Part shown: piece by piece, positions 19,128 through 26,666 of the stretch | How the letters are laid out: each line of letters opens with the position of its first letter | Position numbering within the stretch: position 1 is the stretch's first letter | NCBI GenBank assembly: GCA_902788805.1 | Contig: CADALO010000009.1 | Location: 1-64,000 of the forward strand | Reading direction: 5' to 3' | Source: an uncultured Bacteroidota bacterium | Lineage (GTDB): Bacteria; Bacteroidota; Bacteroidia; Bacteroidales; P3 | DNA: 64,000 nt | The notes under the pieces: model-generated | Told to the model about the DNA's origin: nothing | What the model saw: only the letters and a program-made list of their open reading frames with translations | Database searches by the model: none | Translations under genes and position numbers: made by a program

Positions 19128-20024
19128 CTATTTGTATTCTGAGGATGTCTCTTGTAGCATTTCTTTGATTTGCTGTGTTATAGATGCTGGAGAAATGACC
19201 TGCAGCCAACGACCTCGCGAGAGGATATGGGCCAAGAAGTCGGAAGTTGGATGCAGGCGGACTTCAAAATCAACGTATTCGCCGTGGTCTTCAAGTTCAC
19301 GCTGTGAAGGGTGGAGCGGCAGGTCGCGCAGAGCGTAGCGCTCGTTGCCGTAGGCGCGCAGAACTATACTCTGCAAAGGCGTACTGTCGCTGACCATCAC
19401 GCCGAAGTATTCGGCAAAATAGGCTTGCGCGTCAAAGTTTTTGTCAATTGTGAAGCTACCGTCAGCGGTTTGCATTTGCAGGATGCGGTCGAATGAAAGC
19501 ACGATGTATCTGCCTTCTTCGAAGCGCCCAAGTAGGTACCACCGCCGACGGAATAGTTTTATGCAGTAGGGCTCAACTGTCCATTGGCGTGGGTCGTCGC
19601 TGCCGTAGCGCCTGTATGTTATGCATAAGCGTTGCCCGTTATGCATAGCATCCACTACTTGTCGCAAACGCTCGCCTTCGGTGGGAATGCTTTCCAAGAG
19701 GATACGGTCGTGCAGGCCTCGGGCTTCGCTGACTATGTTGCTTACTGCCAGGGTGCTGAGCATCCATTGCGACACGCTGTCGGAGGACATCAACGTGGGG
19801 TCGTCAATATAATAGCGGTTGTCGCTGTCGCACTTTATGATTAGGCCAAACATTTCTTCCACCTCCTGCCGATGTCGACGGAACGTGGTGCGGCTGAAGG
19901 GAATACCCTCGCTCATCTCGGTGCGTGTCCATCGCTCGTTGATGTCGCGAAGGGTAATTCTGCCTGCACGTCGGATGATATCGACAAGCCAGACGTATTT
20001 CTTGAAAAGTGACGATGCTTTCAT
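19128..20024 (-). CDS. WYL-domain transcriptional regulator
   Basis: This is a 298-residue regulator. The N-terminal winged helix-turn-helix contains 'RITLRDINERW', 'FSRTTFRRHRQEVEEMFGL' and 'IIKCDSDNRYYID'. The WYL domain (about 120-200) contains 'LCITYRRYGSDDPRQWTVEPYC' split by 'KLFRRRWYLLGRFEEG', and a C-terminal WCX-like extension ends the protein. WYL proteins sense nucleic acid or nucleotide ligands and often control phage-defence loci, including CRISPR and BREX/CBASS operons. Its position between the AAA ATPase and the CRISPR locus makes local regulation plausible, but no operator was proven here. The ATPase stop codon lies 17 bp upstream of its start. Confidence 0.9.
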   Translation of the reverse strand: MKASSLFKKYVWLVDIIRRAGRITLRDINERWTRTEMSEGIPFSRTTFRRHRQEVEEMFGLIIKCDSDNRYYIDDPTLMSSDSVSQWMLSTLAVSNIVSEARGLHDRILLESIPTEGERLRQVVDAMHNGQRLCITYRRYGSDDPRQWTVEPYCIKLFRRRWYLLGRFEEGRYIVLSFDRILQMQTADGSFTIDKNFDAQAYFAEYFGVMVSDSTPLQSIVLRAYGNERYALRDLPLHPSQRELEDHGEYVDFEVRLHPTSDFLAHILSRGRWLQVISPASITQQIKEMLQETSSEYK

Positions 20025-20040
20025 ATCAAGAACACGATTT

Positions 20041-21162
20041 CTATAATTGTCTCTTCAGCCAGATTCCCATCACTGGGTCTGACAGATAGACTTCTTTGTT
20101 CTCAATGGAAATCAAATCTTTCTCGATAAGGGACTTCTTCAGTTGGGCTACAATAGGCGACGATCCAAGATTGTATGCTGCGATGATTTTTGCGGAGGAT
20201 ATTCCTGTGTGAATTCCGTCGGCTATGCAGCGCAGGAAGTTTATTTGATTTGCTGTAAGGTTTTCTGTTTTGGCCTCAAATACATCGGCGCATTGTTCCA
20301 CGAGTTCTGTCAATGCATCGGAAAGAATGTTTTCGTCCACTTTTTTCACCGTGCGTTGAAAAACGTACCACGATAGTTGTTGGACATAGGAAGAGTTGCT
20401 CTCGACGTGGTCAACAATCCAGCGAGCTTGCTTCTCGCTGATGTTTTTCCCTTCGCGACGGAATTTGCCGGTGATGTATTTTACCCAATATTCGACGGGA
20501 ATTCGCTGTAGATATATGATATCGCCAAACTTGTAGAACGGCTTGCTGCTGTCGTCGAAAAACGATTCCATCATATGCTTCTTGCTGCCGAATAGACAGT
20601 AGGATGTCATTTCGTGATGCTGCCATATCGACCGAAGCTCTGTCTGGAATTGGACGCTGTTTGGGAAAAGACCTATCTGTTGAAACTCGTCTATGCAAAC
20701 CACCACGTGTGTTTTTTTTCGTTTCGCAATCCTTTCCGGAAGCTGTATTAGGTCTTCCAGTGATTGTTCGCGTGGAGTCAGTTGCATTTTGAAGGTCATC
20801 TCTGTCGACGGGTCGGCCGAAGCATTTACTCCGAAACTGAATCGGTTCAAAAATGTTTTTGCATTGTCAATCCATTCTTCCATTTTGTTGGAAGTCTGGG
20901 TAAGTATGGCCGAAGCATAACGTTCGCAAAAATCTTCGCGACTGCGGCAGAGATGCACGTCGACATACACTATCTTTAATTTTGTATTCTCAGCAATGGC
21001 TTTTGCTTTTTTTACCAGTGATGTCTTACCCCATCGCCGTGGAGATAGTAGGAATGTGTTTACTCCATATTGAAAGTTGGACACCAGCTTGGCTGTGTCT
21101 TTTTCACGGTCGGTAAAAGCATCGCCGCTCACGGTTTTCCCGAAAACAAAGAGACTGCTCAT
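20041..21162 (-). CDS. AAA-type ATPase (archaeal ATPase/STAND-like family)
   Basis: This is a 373-residue ATPase. The Walker A is 'LLSPRRWGKTSLVKKA' (about 38-53) in the 'RRxGKT' form of the PF01637 family. The Walker B is 'THVVVCIDEFQQIG', followed by a sensor region 'TSYCLFGSKKHMMESFF'. The C-terminal part is a winged-helix domain ('LTANQINFLRCIADGIHTGISS', 'AAYNLGSSPIVAQLKKSLIEKDLI'). Family members are ATP-driven switches, often on mobile or defence islands; a precise role is unknown. It is read just before the WYL regulator (gap of 16 bp), so the two probably form an operon driven from the region with three 15-bp direct repeats upstream. Confidence 0.85.
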   Translation of the reverse strand: MSSLFVFGKTVSGDAFTDREKDTAKLVSNFQYGVNTFLLSPRRWGKTSLVKKAKAIAENTKLKIVYVDVHLCRSREDFCERYASAILTQTSNKMEEWIDNAKTFLNRFSFGVNASADPSTEMTFKMQLTPREQSLEDLIQLPERIAKRKKTHVVVCIDEFQQIGLFPNSVQFQTELRSIWQHHEMTSYCLFGSKKHMMESFFDDSSKPFYKFGDIIYLQRIPVEYWVKYITGKFRREGKNISEKQARWIVDHVESNSSYVQQLSWYVFQRTVKKVDENILSDALTELVEQCADVFEAKTENLTANQINFLRCIADGIHTGISSAKIIAAYNLGSSPIVAQLKKSLIEKDLISIENKEVYLSDPVMGIWLKRQL

Positions 21163-21179
21163 ATTATTAAAGTAATAAG

Positions 21180-21224
21180 TTTGTGACTAATTAATTTGTG
21201 ACTAATTAACTTGTGACTAATTAA
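21180..21224. repeat. three tandem 15-bp direct repeats upstream of the ATPase-WYL pair
   Basis: Three adjacent copies of TTTGTGACTAATTAA (the third begins with C) lie 17 bp upstream of the ATPase start. They are flanked by near-palindromic AGTAATAAG and CGTATTACTTA. Each unit ends in the half-palindrome TTAATTA. The phasing (15 bp) and position suggest an operator array for a multimeric regulator, for which the WYL protein is the obvious local candidate; this is inference. Confidence 0.75.
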
Positions 21225-21316
21225 CGTATTACTTAATTATTTATTTTGTCCAAAATAAAAAATGTCTTTGTGTTTTAAAAATGTATTGGAAATCTGTTGG
21301 TTCGGCGGGGGTACGC

Positions 21317-22057
21317 TTATATCACAAATTGGATTTCTTTCATTCCGCAGGTGAGGGGAGTGCCGGCGGCGGTTGCGAGCTGGAGGTGACCGTAGCGGTC
21401 GATGCCGGTTATGGTGGCACGAAGGGGTTGGCCTTCGTGGATGTAGTCGGCTTCGACTCCGAGGCGGTAGAGGCGGCTCAGATAGCGGCTTTTGAGGTCG
21501 CTGTCGTTTTCTTTCAGATGGTCGTACTCTGTCTCAATGTTGCTGAGCAAGGTGTCCAGCAGGTTGTCGAGATTGTGTTCGGTGCCTGTCAACAGGCTAA
21601 GCGATGTGGGGTTTGGCACCCAGTCGGGGAAGGCGGTCTGGTTGACGTTGAGGCCGATGCCGCAGATGGATTGGCTGAGATGGCTTCCGCTTATCTGGCT
21701 GGTTATTAGTGTGCCGCAGATTTTCTGGTCGCCGACATAGATGTCGTTTGGCCACTTGATTTGAGCGGAGAACGGAGAGCGGAAATCGGAGAACGGGTGC
21801 TCCACCGTCTCGGCGACGGCGAGAGCTATGGCCATCGTGAGGCGGTACTGCTCGTCGGCAGCAAGGAAGGTGGGCTTCAGGATTAGGCTGAAGGTTAGGT
21901 TTTTGTATGGTTCGCTGGCCCATACGTTGCCTTGCTGCCCGATGCCGGCGGTCTGCCGACGGGCGCAAATAACGGTAAACTCCCCGACGGTTTTGGGGTC
22001 GAGGAGTTTACAATAGTTGTTGGTGGACTCGAGGGTCTCAAACCAGCGGATGTCCAT
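21317..22057 (-). CDS. birA: biotin--[acetyl-CoA-carboxylase] ligase
   Basis: This is a 246-residue monofunctional BirA (group I, no DNA-binding domain). Key parts are 'FETLESTNNYCK' near the start, the biotin and ATP loop 'RRQTAGIGQQGNVWASEPYKNLTFSL' (in place of GRGRxGR), 'IKWPNDIYVGDQKICG' with the conserved Lys, and 'GIGLNVNQTAFP'. It activates biotin as biotinyl-AMP and attaches it to the carboxyl carrier protein in the cytoplasm. I chose the ATG at 22057 ('MDIRWFETLEST'), which overlaps the frr stop by one base. Longer in-frame starts overlap frr. Confidence 0.92.
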   Translation of the reverse strand: MDIRWFETLESTNNYCKLLDPKTVGEFTVICARRQTAGIGQQGNVWASEPYKNLTFSLILKPTFLAADEQYRLTMAIALAVAETVEHPFSDFRSPFSAQIKWPNDIYVGDQKICGTLITSQISGSHLSQSICGIGLNVNQTAFPDWVPNPTSLSLLTGTEHNLDNLLDTLLSNIETEYDHLKENDSDLKSRYLSRLYRLGVEADYIHEGQPLRATITGIDRYGHLQLATAAGTPLTCGMKEIQFVI

Positions 22058-22620
22058 CACACGGTCATTATCTCTTTTTCTTTGGCTGCGTAGATCTTGT
22101 CGCATTCGCCAATGAACTTGTCGGTGATGTCCTGGATTTCTTTCTCAACTTGCTTCACTTCGTCTTCGGGCACGGATTTGTCTTTCAGCTTCTTGACTTT
22201 GTCCATCACGTTGCGGCGGGCGTTGCGGATGTTGACCTTGCTGTTCTCAACCTCGGTCTTTGCGGCCTTGGAGAGCTCTTTGCGGCGCTCTTCGGTCAGC
22301 GGAGGGACAACGATGCGCAGTATTTCGCCTTCGTGACGCGGCGTGAAGCCCAGATTGGCGTCGAGGATGGCTTTGTTGATGGCTCCGATGATGGATTTGT
22401 CCCACGGCTGGATGATGATGCTGCGCGGGTCGGGCGTGCTGATATTGGCGGCTTGGCTCAACTCGGTGGGAGTGCCGTAGTAGTCAATCTTTACGCCGTC
22501 GAGCATTCCAGGGTTGGCTTTGCCGGCGCGTATTTTGGCCAGTTCTTTCTCAAGAAAGTTGATGGCGCTGTGCATTGTTTGGTTGGCTTCGTCGATACAG
22601 GCTTTTGATAAATCGTTCAT
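22057..22620 (-). CDS. frr: ribosome recycling factor
   Basis: This is a 187-residue RRF of normal length. The three-helix domain contains 'FLEKELAKIRAGKANPGMLDGV', and the beta domain contains 'DYYGTPTELSQAANISTPDPRS'. The hinge is followed by 'PPLTEERRKELSKAAKTEVENSKVNIRNARR', the most conserved signature. It splits post-termination ribosomes together with EF-G. It lies downstream of pyrH, the usual bacterial partner, but the two are separated by a 154-bp tandem-repeat spacer. birA follows with a one-base overlap. Confidence 0.98.
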   Translation of the reverse strand: MNDLSKACIDEANQTMHSAINFLEKELAKIRAGKANPGMLDGVKIDYYGTPTELSQAANISTPDPRSIIIQPWDKSIIGAINKAILDANLGFTPRHEGEILRIVVPPLTEERRKELSKAAKTEVENSKVNIRNARRNVMDKVKKLKDKSVPEDEVKQVEKEIQDITDKFIGECDKIYAAKEKEIMTV

Positions 22621-22623
22621 TAT

Positions 22624-22755
22624 GTTTTGTTTTAAGGGTTTTAAGGGTTGGAAAGGTTTTAAAGGTTGAAAGGGTTAAAAGGGTTTGAAAGGTTGAAAGG
22701 GTTAAAAGGGTTAAAAGGGTTGAAAGGGTTTGAAAGGTTGAAAGGATGAAAAGGT
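22624..22755. repeat. AAGGGTTnAAA-type tandem repeats between pyrH and frr
   Basis: Roughly a dozen imperfect units of the type GGTTGAAAGGGTTTAAA or AAAGGGTT fill the pyrH-frr spacer. No gene or clear hairpin is seen. Because both genes read leftward, the repeat would be transcribed as a purine-poor leader (AACCCTTT) just ahead of frr. Confidence 0.85.
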
Positions 22756-22774
22756 TTAATGGCTCCTTTTCATC

Positions 22775-23479
22775 TTAGCATATTTCTGTTCCGATGGGTT
22801 CGCCGTTGACCACGCGCAGCAGGTTGCCTGGACGGTTCATATCGAAGACGTAGATGGGCAGGTTGTTCTCCTCGCAGAGGGCAAAGGCGGTGAGGTCCAT
22901 TATCTTGAGCTTCTTGCTCAAGGCCTCTTGGAATTTGAGGGTGCTGAACTTGGTGGCTGTGGGGTCTTTCTCGGGGTCGGCTGTATAGACACCGTCGACA
23001 CGTGTGCCTTTCAATATGGCGTCGGCCTTGATTTCCACTGCGCGCAGGGCTGAGGCGGTGTCGGTGGTGAAGAACGGGTTGCCGCTGCCGCCGCCGATGA
23101 TGACCACTTTGCCTTCTTCCATCGCCTCGATAGCGCGGCGACGGCTCATTTCCTTGCAGATGGGCTCTATGGCCAGACCGCTGAGCAACTCGGTGTGCAG
23201 TCCTTGCTTCTCAAGCTCGGCCTGCAGCGCCATACTGTTTATGAGCGTGGCAAGCATTCCCATATAGTCGCCCTGCACGCGGTCCATTCCTTTGGCCGCA
23301 CCGCTGAGGCCGCGGAAAATATTGCCGCCGCCAATGACGATGGCCACCTCTACCTTGTTTTCTACAGCTTGTTTAATGTCTTTGGCATACTGCTCCAACA
23401 TTGCAGGGTCTATGCCATAGCTTTGAGTGCCCATTAGCGACTCGCCGCTCAGTTTCAGTAGTACTCGATTGTATTTCAT
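22775..23479 (-). CDS. pyrH: UMP kinase
   Basis: This is a 234-residue amino-acid-kinase-fold enzyme that phosphorylates UMP to UDP. It begins 'MKYNRVLLKLSGESLMG'. The glycine-rich loop is 'VAIVIGGGNIFRGLSGA', 'GDYMGMLATLINSMALQ' is the UMP-binding stretch, and 'GGSGNPFFTTDTASALRAVEIKAD' and 'GVYTADPEKDP' are diagnostic of PyrH. The hexameric bacterial type is regulated by GTP and UTP. It lies upstream of frr in the same direction. A small inverted repeat (GCTTAAAA at 23532-23539 with TTTTAAGC at 23551-23558) lies in its leader. Confidence 0.98.
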   Translation of the reverse strand: MKYNRVLLKLSGESLMGTQSYGIDPAMLEQYAKDIKQAVENKVEVAIVIGGGNIFRGLSGAAKGMDRVQGDYMGMLATLINSMALQAELEKQGLHTELLSGLAIEPICKEMSRRRAIEAMEEGKVVIIGGGSGNPFFTTDTASALRAVEIKADAILKGTRVDGVYTADPEKDPTATKFSTLKFQEALSKKLKIMDLTAFALCEENNLPIYVFDMNRPGNLLRVVNGEPIGTEIC

Positions 23480-23638
23480 ATTATTTCTATTTTCTTGTTC
23501 GACTGTAACAGATTGATAAGCATATCTTTTGCTTAAAAAGGCATCGCCGTTTTAAGCAACGAAATTAAGAAATAATATGAAAATAGCGAAGAAAAAGTTA
23601 TCTTTTTTTAGCAGAAAACCTGTTGTGTGGGTGTCAAT

Positions 23639-23710
23639 CAGTTGATTACGAGCTTCTTGTGCGCTGTACCGTGTGGGGTGACAATGCGGACAATATGGGT
23701 ACCTTTGGGA
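23639..23710 (-). pseudogene. remnant of a T9SS C-terminal sorting domain
   Basis: In the otherwise empty 519-bp gap between pyrH and comF, the minus strand encodes 'PKGTHIVRIVTPHGTAHKKL' then VIN and a stop. This is the last strand pair of a T9SS type A sorting domain, closely like the end of the protein at the window start. Five codons further upstream the frame meets a TAA and no cargo part is left. I read it as the 3' stub of a lost T9SS cargo gene. The rest of the gap holds only repeat copy B and AT-rich sequence. Confidence 0.5.
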
Positions 23711-23766
23711 CAGGGGGTAGTTTACAACGTGGTTTCGCTGTCTCAAATTCCATCCGACTTTTTGTT

Positions 23767-23861
23767 AAATTCTTATCAAATTCTACCATCTTGAACTTTT
23801 ATTAAACTTTAATAAGAATTTAGGTAGAATTTGATAAGAAGATGGTATATGGAAATCAGGA
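23767..23861 (-). repeat. dispersed palindromic element, copy B
   Basis: Read on the minus strand this starts CCTGATTTCCATATACCATC like copy A and continues with TTATCAAATTCTACC. An 18-bp perfect inverted repeat joins 23770-23787 and 23823-23840. It is the most diverged of the four copies and the only one not lying between divergent genes. Confidence 0.8.
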
Positions 23862-23998
23862 TGTTGCAATAGGGTAAAATCGGGGCTTTCCAAAGGAAAT
23901 TGAACTCTTTTGGAATGGTGTGTTATTTGTTGAACTTCAATTGATTATACCTTATTTGGGGTGTTTTGGGAGGATTTTTGCAATTTCACCGATTTCGG

Positions 23999-24694
23999 TT
24001 AGTTGTCGCCGCTCACGGCGAGGGCGGCAATGCTGATGCGGAGGCCTTCGATGCTGCGCATTGCTATCCAGCAGGCTTCGGTGGTGGCACCTGTGGTTAT
24101 GACGTCGTCGACAAGCAGGATGTGCTTGTTTTTCAGTGCTTCGCTGTCCTTGACGGCGAATACGCCCTGCATATTGTCGAGTCGCTGCAGGCGTGTCTTG
24201 TGGGTCTGCGAGTCGGTGCGGCGAATGCGGACAAGGTTGTCGTTGACAATAGGGCGAGGGAAGGTTTGGGCTATACCCTGACAGATGCGCAGGCTCTGGT
24301 TGTAGCCCCGTCGCCGTTCTTTTCGGCGGTGCAGCGGCACGGGTATAAGCAGGTCGACGCTGTCGTAGAGCCCGCTTTGGGCAAGATGCAGCCCGAGCTG
24401 GCGGCCCATAACGATGCCAAGTTTCTCGTTGCCGTAGTACTTTATCTGGTGCAATATCCTCTGTGCGTTGGTTTTACGCCTGTATACCAGCAGGGCGGAG
24501 CAGTGCTCGGCGGGCACACGTCCTATGAAGCGTTGCTCTACGAAATTGTTGTCTTTCAGTGTTGTTGTCGCTTCGGGCAGCTTCAGCAGGCAGTTGGTGC
24601 AGAGTTCGTGTTCGTCGCCGACAAGGGGCGTGCCGCAGACGCAGCAGGTGCTGGGAAAAAAGAGCTCGAAGAAGTTACGTAAAAGCCTCGGCAT
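23999..24694 (-). CDS. comF: ComF family protein (phosphoribosyltransferase-like)
   Basis: This is a 231-residue ComF. The N-terminal zinc finger has 'CCVCGTPL' and 'CTNCLLKLP'. The middle has 'LHQIKYYGNEKLG' and 'LLIPVPLHRRKERRRGYNQS', and the C-terminal PRPP-binding loop is 'ILLVDDVITTGATTEAC'. ComF proteins are associated with DNA uptake and recombination-linked processing of single strands; the exact reaction is unsettled. It is the last gene of a probable operon TPR lipoprotein-pssA-queA-comF, with a 9-bp gap to queA. Confidence 0.95.
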   Translation of the reverse strand: MPRLLRNFFELFFPSTCCVCGTPLVGDEHELCTNCLLKLPEATTTLKDNNFVEQRFIGRVPAEHCSALLVYRRKTNAQRILHQIKYYGNEKLGIVMGRQLGLHLAQSGLYDSVDLLIPVPLHRRKERRRGYNQSLRICQGIAQTFPRPIVNDNLVRIRRTDSQTHKTRLQRLDNMQGVFAVKDSEALKNKHILLVDDVITTGATTEACWIAMRSIEGLRISIAALAVSGDN

Positions 24695-24703
24695 TGGTTT
24701 GTC

Positions 24704-25921
24704 TTATTGCTTGAGGAACAGGCAGCTGTCGCCGTAGCTGAGGAAGCGGAAGCCGTTGTCGAGGGCATAGCGGTAACACTCCTTCCACGCATCGCCGACA
24801 AGTGCCGACACGAGCAGCAGAAGTGTGCTCTTTGGCTGATGGAAGTTGGTTATGAGTCCGCTGATAACGTGGTACTTGTAGCCTGGAGCGATGAGCAGCT
24901 GCGTGTCGCCGTCGAGGTGCTCAATGCCCTTGCGGTCCATCCAGTCCAGTACGTTCTGGTAGGCTTGTTTTGTGCTGATGTTTTCGACTTCAAGTCCGTA
25001 GGGGTCCCATTGCAGGATGTGCATCGCCTCAAGGTCAGGCTTGGGTTGTAGCTTTACGCCAAACCAATATACTGATTCCAAGGTGCGTACGGTGGTTGTG
25101 CCTACCGGTATGATAGGCTTGCCGAGCTGGTGGAGGATGTTAATAATGTTCTGTCGGCTTATCTGCACTTTTTCGACGTGCATCTCGTGCTCGCCGATGG
25201 TGTCTGAGGATACAGGCTTGAAAGTGCCGGCACCGACGTGAAGGGTGATGTATTCGGTAAGGAAGCCTTTGTCGTTCAGTTCTTTGAGCAGACGGTCGGT
25301 GAAGTGCAGGCCTGCTGTCGGTGCCGCAACAGAGCCTTCGTAATGGGCGTAGACCGTCTGGTAGCGCTCTTTGTCGCTCTCCTCGGCATCGCGGTTCAGG
25401 TAGGGTGGAAGAGGAATGACGCCGGCATATTCAATCACTTCGGCAAAGCTGATGCCGCCGGTCCACTCAAAGTCGACAATCCAGGCGTTGCCTTTTGCTT
25501 CGCGGCGCGAAGCTGCGATTTTGAATTTCGAATTTTGAATTTCGAATTCTGAAAACAGGGGACCTTCTTTCCATTTCTTGTTGTTGCCTATGAAGCAGAG
25601 CCAGGTGCAGCGTTGGCGCTCTTCGAATGCCTCGGCTACAGGTTGCTGATACGGCTCAAGGCAGAAGATTTCGATGACCGACCCTGTGGGCTTGCGGAAA
25701 AAGAGTCGGGCGTGGATGACCTTTGTGTTGTTGAAGAGCAGCATAGCTCCCTCGGGCAGCAGCTCGGGCAGATGGAAGAACCGCGACTCGTTGATGCTGC
25801 CATCTTTATATACAAGCAGTTTCGAGTGGTCGCGTTCGGCCAGCGGAAATTTGGCGATGCGTTCGTCGGGTAGGGGATAGTCGTAGTCGGCTATCGATAT
25901 GTCGCGTGGATTAATGGGCAT
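24704..25921 (-). CDS. queA: S-adenosylmethionine:tRNA ribosyltransferase-isomerase
   Basis: This is a 405-residue QueA, which forms epoxyqueuosine in tRNA from preQ1 and S-adenosylmethionine. Signatures are 'YDYPLPDERIAKFPLAERD', 'LLFNNTKVIHARLF', 'QTVYAHYEGSVAAPTAGLHFT', 'VGAGTFKPV' and 'GLITNFHQPKSTLLLLVSAL'. At about residues 125-147 it has an unusual insert of about 20 residues ('FEIQNSKFKI' then 'AASRREAKGN') encoded by a small repeat (two perfect 14-bp units at 25521-25548 plus a GCGCGAAGC palindrome). The insert stays in frame and falls between conserved blocks, so the enzyme is probably functional. The gene overlaps pssA by 11 bp. Confidence 0.95.
   Translation of the reverse strand: MPINPRDISIADYDYPLPDERIAKFPLAERDHSKLLVYKDGSINESRFFHLPELLPEGAMLLFNNTKVIHARLFFRKPTGSVIEIFCLEPYQQPVAEAFEERQRCTWLCFIGNNKKWKEGPLFSEFEIQNSKFKIAASRREAKGNAWIVDFEWTGGISFAEVIEYAGVIPLPPYLNRDAEESDKERYQTVYAHYEGSVAAPTAGLHFTDRLLKELNDKGFLTEYITLHVGAGTFKPVSSDTIGEHEMHVEKVQISRQNIINILHQLGKPIIPVGTTTVRTLESVYWFGVKLQPKPDLEAMHILQWDPYGLEVENISTKQAYQNVLDWMDRKGIEHLDGDTQLLIAPGYKYHVISGLITNFHQPKSTLLLLVSALVGDAWKECYRYALDNGFRFLSYGDSCLFLKQ
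25521..25548. repeat. 14-bp tandem repeat inserted in queA
   Basis: Two perfect copies of TTGAATTTCGAATT lie inside queA. They encode the polar 'FEIQNSKFKI' stretch (on the minus strand), next to a GC-rich palindrome. The sequence style is that of the intergenic repeats elsewhere in the window, not of the surrounding gene. Confidence 0.8.
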
Positions 25922-26666
25922 TGTCGCGTTTGCAAGTGATGAGTGAAAGAAGTATGTACCAGATGATTATTAGTGAAACGGCATACCATTGCCGTGTGGC
26001 GACAATTATGATGGCACAGACAATAAGGAATATATATTGTATGCTGTTTGTCTTCCAGCTCATATCCTTGAAGTTGACCTTCAGTGAGAACATCGGCAGT
26101 TCGCTTACCATCAGGATGTCGGTGACGAGCGATATGATGATGAGTGCCGTTAGGAAAACGTTGTTTGTGAGAAGGGGATTACGTTCAAATTCACCCTCGG
26201 CTATGCACAATTCGCAGTCGCAACTTCCAAGCGGGACCAAGTATAGTGCCAAGCCGACCCAGATAAGGGCGTTGGCAGGAGTGGGAAGGCCGAGAAAACT
26301 ATGGCTCTGTCGGGTGTCGAGGTTGAACTTGGCGAGCCTGTAGGCGGCGAAAAGCGGTACTAGAAAAGCCGTTAGGCTAAAGAACCGTACCAAGGGTCCT
26401 CCGCCTTCGGAGAGTATCGAGAACAAAATCAAGCCAGGCGCCACGCCGCTGGTGACGACGTCGGCCAGCGAGTCGAGTTCCTTGCCGAGAGGCGACGCAA
26501 CGCCCAGCAGGCGTGCCGCCATACCGTCGAAGAAGTCGAAGAAGATGCCGAGGCAGATGAGCAAAGCGGCACTACTTATGTCCCCTATGGCTGCAGAAAA
26601 ACTCGCCAACACTCCGCAGAGGAGGTTGGCGAGAGTTATGATATTGGGAATCTGTCGTTTTATCAT
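25911..26666 (-). CDS. pssA: CDP-diacylglycerol--serine O-phosphatidyltransferase
   Basis: This is a 251-residue polytopic membrane enzyme making phosphatidylserine, the precursor of phosphatidylethanolamine. The CDP-alcohol phosphotransferase motif D-G-x2-A-R-x8-G-x3-D-x3-D is seen as 'FFDGMAARLLGVASPLGKELDSLAD'-type spacing at residues about 47-70 (starts FFDGMAARLL, ends LDSLADV). Seven or so hydrophobic segments follow. I chose the ATG at 26666 ('MIKRQIPNIITLANLLCGV'); it overlaps the upstream lipoprotein stop (TAATG). Longer in-frame starts lie within that gene. Confidence 0.94.
   Translation of the reverse strand: MIKRQIPNIITLANLLCGVLASFSAAIGDISSAALLICLGIFFDFFDGMAARLLGVASPLGKELDSLADVVTSGVAPGLILFSILSEGGGPLVRFFSLTAFLVPLFAAYRLAKFNLDTRQSHSFLGLPTPANALIWVGLALYLVPLGSCDCELCIAEGEFERNPLLTNNVFLTALIIISLVTDILMVSELPMFSLKVNFKDMSWKTNSIQYIFLIVCAIIIVATRQWYAVSLIIIWYILLSLITCKRDNAH

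Noticed and set aside
23552..23746. Minus-strand open frame of 64 codons in the pyrH-comF gap
   Set aside because: It is in a different frame from the T9SS remnant and shows no protein character.
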